NCBI GenBank assembly: GCA_900548735.1
Contig: URMC01000003.1
Span: 1 to 49,274, forward strand
From: an uncultured Eubacteriales bacterium
GTDB lineage: Bacteria > Bacillota > Clostridia > Oscillospirales > CAG-272
Reading direction: 5' to 3'
DNA: 49,274 bases
Made by a program: the position numbers and the translations under genes. Every line of letters starts with the position of its first letter. The stretch's first letter is position 1. The notes beneath the pieces are model-generated. The model was not told the origin of the DNA. It saw only the letters and a program-made list of their open reading frames with translations, and did no database searches. Positions 46,063 through 49,274 of the stretch are shown one piece after another.

Positions 46063-49023
46063 ATGAAAAAGCTTGTTTTTGCCGTTTTATTGCTTTGCCT
46101 GTTTCTCTGTGCCGCACCGTTGCTGGTTGCCTGCAACCATACGGAAAAACCACCACAGGATTCTCAGAAAGAACCGAACACCCCATTGCAAGCCAGTGAG
46201 GGCTTGCAGTTTTCGCCTGTCAACGCCAACGGCTATAAGGTCTCCGGGGTGGGTAGCTGCACCGATTCCGTGATTGTTGTTCCGGGCACCTATGACGGCA
46301 AGCCGGTAATCAGCTTGGGGACAGAAGCTTTCAAGCAAAATCAACAGCTTACCGGCATTGTTCTGCCGGAGAGCCTGAAAAGCATCGGGCGCGGTGCATT
46401 TTCAGGGTGCAAAAAACTGAAAGAAATCCTGTTGCCGGATGCCGTTGAAACCATCGGCAAGCAGGCATTCAAGGGCTGCACCGGTCTAAAAAGCATTACC
46501 TTGGGCACCGGGCTTCGGAGCGTAGGAGAAGACGCGTTTGGAGGGTGCACCTATCTAAGCAAAGTATGTATCCCGGATATTGCAAAATGGAGCGCGGTAG
46601 AGTTTCATGACAGATCCGCAAATCCGTTGTTCTATGCCCATAATTTATATATCGGCGAAGAACCGATCACCAATCTCACGTTTCCCGAAAATACGAAAAG
46701 CATTGGCAGATTTGCTTTCTCAGGGTTCACCAACCTCAAAACCCTCGTCATTCCAAGCAATGTCACCGATATTGGCTTGGGAGCATTTTCGGATTGCAGT
46801 AATCTGACAAGTATCACCCTACCGTTTCTCGGGAAGTCTCCGGATCTGTTGCAGAACGCGCATTTCGGGTTTATTTTCGGTGCCGAAACGGCAGAAGCAA
46901 GCAGCCAATCCGTTCCCGCTTCCCTTACGGCTGTCACGATTACCGGAGATAAGCAAATCACACTCAGAGAACACGCTTTTGCAAATTGTACATCCGTGAC
47001 AAATATCACCCTTTCGGACAATGTTACATACATCGGCGATTACGCATTTGCCGGTTGTACCGCTCTTGCAACGGTTACAATACCGGGTACCGTTACCGCC
47101 ATCGGAAGCAACGTTTTCTCCGGTTGCACGTCTCTTGCTACAATCACAATACCGGATACCGTTACTGCTATCGGAAGCAACGTGCTATCCGGTTGTACCG
47201 GACTTTCCGCTCTCACTGTACCGTTTCTCGGGGAAACATCTACCGATGAAAAAAACGCCTTTTTGGGGTATTTTTTCGGCGCCACCGACTATAAAAACAA
47301 CCAAAGCATTCCGGAGTCACTGAAATCCGTCACCATCATCGGCGGTAAAACGCTTGGAGACGGCGCCTTCTATCACTGTGCAAACCTGACTGAAATCGTG
47401 CTTGCAGCCAGCACCGAAAGCATTGGAGAATCGGCATTTTCCGGCTGTACCGGAATCACCGGTATTTCAATTCCCCAAAGCGTCAGGCGCATCGGTAGCG
47501 GCGCATTTTACAACTGCACTGCTCTTTCCGGGGTAAATATCACGGATATTGCCGCTTGGTGCATGCTTGAATTTGACCAATATATAGGCTCCAATCCACT
47601 GTCCTATGCCCACAATCTCTTTCTCAACGGAAAGCTGATGAACAATCTTGTCATCCCGGACGGTGTTACCGGTATTGGCAGCGGAACATTTTACAGTTGC
47701 ACAAGCCTTACCAGTATTACCATTCCGAACAGCGTTACCGCCATCGGAGATTATGCCTTTTACAATTGCAGTGACCTCTGCATTGTACGCAACAACAGCA
47801 AACTGCCCTTAAAAATCGGTAGCACAAATTACGGGTATCTTTCCAATTATGCCAGCATCATCATCGACAAGAGCGGAACCATTACCGACAGGGCAGGCGG
47901 AGGCGAATATATTTTTTCGGAGAATTGCTTCCTGTTTCAGAAAAAGAACAATATTTATATGCTTCTTGCTTATACAGGAGAAAGCGAAACGGTTACTTTC
48001 CCCGGAAATATTCAAGGAAGCAACTATCAGATCTCCCGCGTGCGCGGTTTAGGCGGGGTGAAAAATGTTATTATTCCAAACGGCGTTACGGCAATCGGCG
48101 ATGCCGCCTTCTATTTTTGTGAAAACCTGAAAAGTATTACCATTCCCGAAAGCGTAACAAGCATCGGGGATCTTGCCTTCCACTATTGCACAAGTCTTGA
48201 AAGCATCACAATACCAAAAAGCGTTACTCATATCGGGGAGAGCGCGTTTGCCAACTGTACAGCTCTTACCGAAATCACCATTCCCATCGATGTCAAAACA
48301 CTCGGCGAGGGAGCCTTTCAAAACTGTACCGATCTTGAAAATGTCATTCTGGAAAGCAACATCTCCGCGATCAGCGAGTTTGCGTTTGCAGACTGCACCG
48401 CTTTGAAAACCGTCACAATTTCCGGCATGACAAAAAGCATCAGCAAATATGCGTTCCACAACTGCACGGCATTAAATAGCATCGCCCTTCCGGACAGTGT
48501 GACCGCCATTGGCGAGTGCGCGTTTTACGGATGCACGGCATTGCGGGAGATTCTTCTTTCAAGCAAGATCACCGGCATTGAAAAGGAAGCGTTTGCCTGC
48601 ACGGGGCTGACAAAGGTCACAATTCCGAACAGCATAAAAAATATCGGCTACGGCGTGTTTCACGATTGCGTTTATCTTGCAAATATCACCATTTCTCAGG
48701 GCATCAAGAGTATCGGAAGCTACGCATTTTCCGGTTGTAACAAGCTGGTAAGTCTCACCATTCCGGACAGCGTTACCAACATCGGAGAAGGTGCCTTCTA
48801 TCTGTGTGAGGGCTTGGAGCACATCGAAATTCCGGACAGTGTGACCGGTGTCGGTTCGGGGGTGTTTTCTCATTGCACAAAGTTGCGCTCTGTCACAATT
48901 CCAACCAGCCTTACTTATATCCGGGAGGGGATGTTTTATAACTGCAGCAGTCTTGAAAATATCACAATCCCCGGCAGTGTAAAAAGCATCGGTTACAGTG
49001 CCTTTTATTGCGCAGAAGCCTGA
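46063..49023 (+). CDS. BspA-type leucine-rich-repeat surface lipoprotein (frameshifted at 3' end)
   Basis: This 986-residue lipoprotein (signal MKKLVFAVLLLCLFLCAAPLL, lipidated Cys24 in LLVAC) carries about 30 repeats of the LRR_5 type, with the pattern aFxxCtsLxxItIPxsVtxIg, interrupted by longer units containing DIAKW or DIAAW and NPLxYAHNL. Proteins of this kind are displayed on the surface and may bind host or bacterial ligands. The ATG at 46063 has AAGGAG just upstream. The frame stops at 49021-49023 after YCAEA, but the repeat continues in the next frame from base 49017, so one base seems lost (an A in GAAGC where GAAAGC would read on). Whether this is a real mutation or a sequencing error is undecided. 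There is no strong promoter in the 140 bases upstream, only an imperfect CCGAT/ATCGG hairpin. Confidence 0.9.
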   Translation: MKKLVFAVLLLCLFLCAAPLLVACNHTEKPPQDSQKEPNTPLQASEGLQFSPVNANGYKVSGVGSCTDSVIVVPGTYDGKPVISLGTEAFKQNQQLTGIVLPESLKSIGRGAFSGCKKLKEILLPDAVETIGKQAFKGCTGLKSITLGTGLRSVGEDAFGGCTYLSKVCIPDIAKWSAVEFHDRSANPLFYAHNLYIGEEPITNLTFPENTKSIGRFAFSGFTNLKTLVIPSNVTDIGLGAFSDCSNLTSITLPFLGKSPDLLQNAHFGFIFGAETAEASSQSVPASLTAVTITGDKQITLREHAFANCTSVTNITLSDNVTYIGDYAFAGCTALATVTIPGTVTAIGSNVFSGCTSLATITIPDTVTAIGSNVLSGCTGLSALTVPFLGETSTDEKNAFLGYFFGATDYKNNQSIPESLKSVTIIGGKTLGDGAFYHCANLTEIVLAASTESIGESAFSGCTGITGISIPQSVRRIGSGAFYNCTALSGVNITDIAAWCMLEFDQYIGSNPLSYAHNLFLNGKLMNNLVIPDGVTGIGSGTFYSCTSLTSITIPNSVTAIGDYAFYNCSDLCIVRNNSKLPLKIGSTNYGYLSNYASIIIDKSGTITDRAGGGEYIFSENCFLFQKKNNIYMLLAYTGESETVTFPGNIQGSNYQISRVRGLGGVKNVIIPNGVTAIGDAAFYFCENLKSITIPESVTSIGDLAFHYCTSLESITIPKSVTHIGESAFANCTALTEITIPIDVKTLGEGAFQNCTDLENVILESNISAISEFAFADCTALKTVTISGMTKSISKYAFHNCTALNSIALPDSVTAIGECAFYGCTALREILLSSKITGIEKEAFACTGLTKVTIPNSIKNIGYGVFHDCVYLANITISQGIKSIGSYAFSGCNKLVSLTIPDSVTNIGEGAFYLCEGLEHIEIPDSVTGVGSGVFSHCTKLRSVTIPTSLTYIREGMFYNCSSLENITIPGSVKSIGYSAFYCAEA

Positions 49024-49274
49024 AAAGTATTACCATCCCGAATTCTGTTACAGATATCGGAGAAGAAGCCTTCTATGGTTGCTCGGGGCTTACAAGCATT
49101 TCCGTTCCGAACAGCATCTCCGTCATCCGCAAAAGAGTGTTTTTCTCTTGCACTTCCCTGAAAAACATTACCATTTCCGGCAATGTGACAAGTATTGAAA
49201 ACGAAGGGCTTTTTGGCTGTACCGGTCTTTCGGTTATCCAGTTTCAGGGAACAAAATCACAATGGATGGCGCTG
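49017..49274 (+). pseudogene. Continuation of the leucine-rich-repeat protein after the frameshift, runs off the edge
   Basis: From 49017 the reading SLKSITIPNSVTDIGEEAF continues the repeat exactly, followed by CSGLTSISVPNSIS, TSLKNITISGNVTSI and CTGLSVIQFQGTKSQWMAL up to the last base. The final element (GTKSQWMAL) is the kind seen before the longer units of this family. There is no stop codon, so the gene extends beyond the window. It has no start of its own and belongs to the gene at 46063. Confidence 0.8.

Noticed and set aside
46800..48950. CRISPR-like or DNA tandem repeat array
   Set aside because: The repeated DNA is explained by leucine-rich repeats in one reading frame, without constant repeats and unique spacers.

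Overview
This 49,274-base window looks like a contig from an uncultured, strictly anaerobic, fermentative Firmicute of class Clostridia (inference). The evidence is G+C-rich clostridial coding sequence with AGGAGG-type ribosome sites and TTGACA/TATAAT promoters, the clostridial block nusB-xseA-xseB-ispA-tlyA-nadK-argR-recN, two [FeFe]-hydrogenase proteins, AdhE, Rex, rubredoxin and a Sec11-like S24/S26 peptidase cassette. The two mannosidases, the aldose epimerase and a BspA-type leucine-rich-repeat lipoprotein would suit a gut commensal. No rRNA, tRNA, CRISPR array, prophage or transposase was seen, and no stretch over 300 bases lacks a gene.

Layout. Bases 2-4528 (+): a damaged prfA whose first ~85 codons come from a MoxR-type ATPase gene, then sua5, a ParC-type topoisomerase subunit and a small membrane protein, closed by a bidirectional terminator. 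Bases 4603-7474 (-): glyQS followed by an HPr-kinase-like protein, a PqqD-like protein and an S24/S26 peptidase. Bases 7539-16041 (-): an eleven-gene housekeeping operon from nusB to ybaK behind one strong promoter. Bases 16209-25180 (-): a redox block, in transcription order rex, adhE, an APH-fold kinase, two small thioredoxin-like ferredoxins, a PAS-containing group C (putative sensory) [FeFe]-hydrogenase, a PP2C/SpoIIE-type phosphatase and a group B [FeFe]-hydrogenase. Bases 25327-27924 (-): a LysR regulator, a YfcE-like phosphodiesterase, rubredoxin and a cytidylate-kinase-like protein.

Bases 28057-31547 (+): a SpoVB-like flippase and GTP-type PEP carboxykinase. Bases 31606-42605: GH2 beta-mannosidase, a P-loop protein, pgi, a D,D-carboxypeptidase, GH38 alpha-mannosidase, a divergent AraC regulator, an SGNH hydrolase and galM. 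Bases 42783-45865 (+): a Crp/Fnr-family regulator with a perfect operator palindrome at its start site, followed by a three-gene ABC importer. Bases 46063-49274 (+): a leucine-rich-repeat lipoprotein, frameshifted near the right edge and running out of the window.

How the genes work together. Rex (NADH/NAD+ sensor), AdhE (NADH sink), the group B hydrogenase and the hydrogenase-PAS protein form one co-oriented block, which suggests that NADH and hydrogen/ferredoxin status are read and acted on together. The adjacent phosphatase and kinase suggest a reversible phosphorylation output that is not obviously described for this arrangement. The second candidate system is the kinase/PqqD/S24 trio co-transcribed with glyQS, which resembles RiPP-tailoring parts without a visible precursor or cyclase. 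Smaller curiosities are a copied gene end plus terminator, a hairpin covering the dacF ribosome site, and two gut-Firmicute-type interspersed repeats. All names rest on motif reading by eye; no database search was run.
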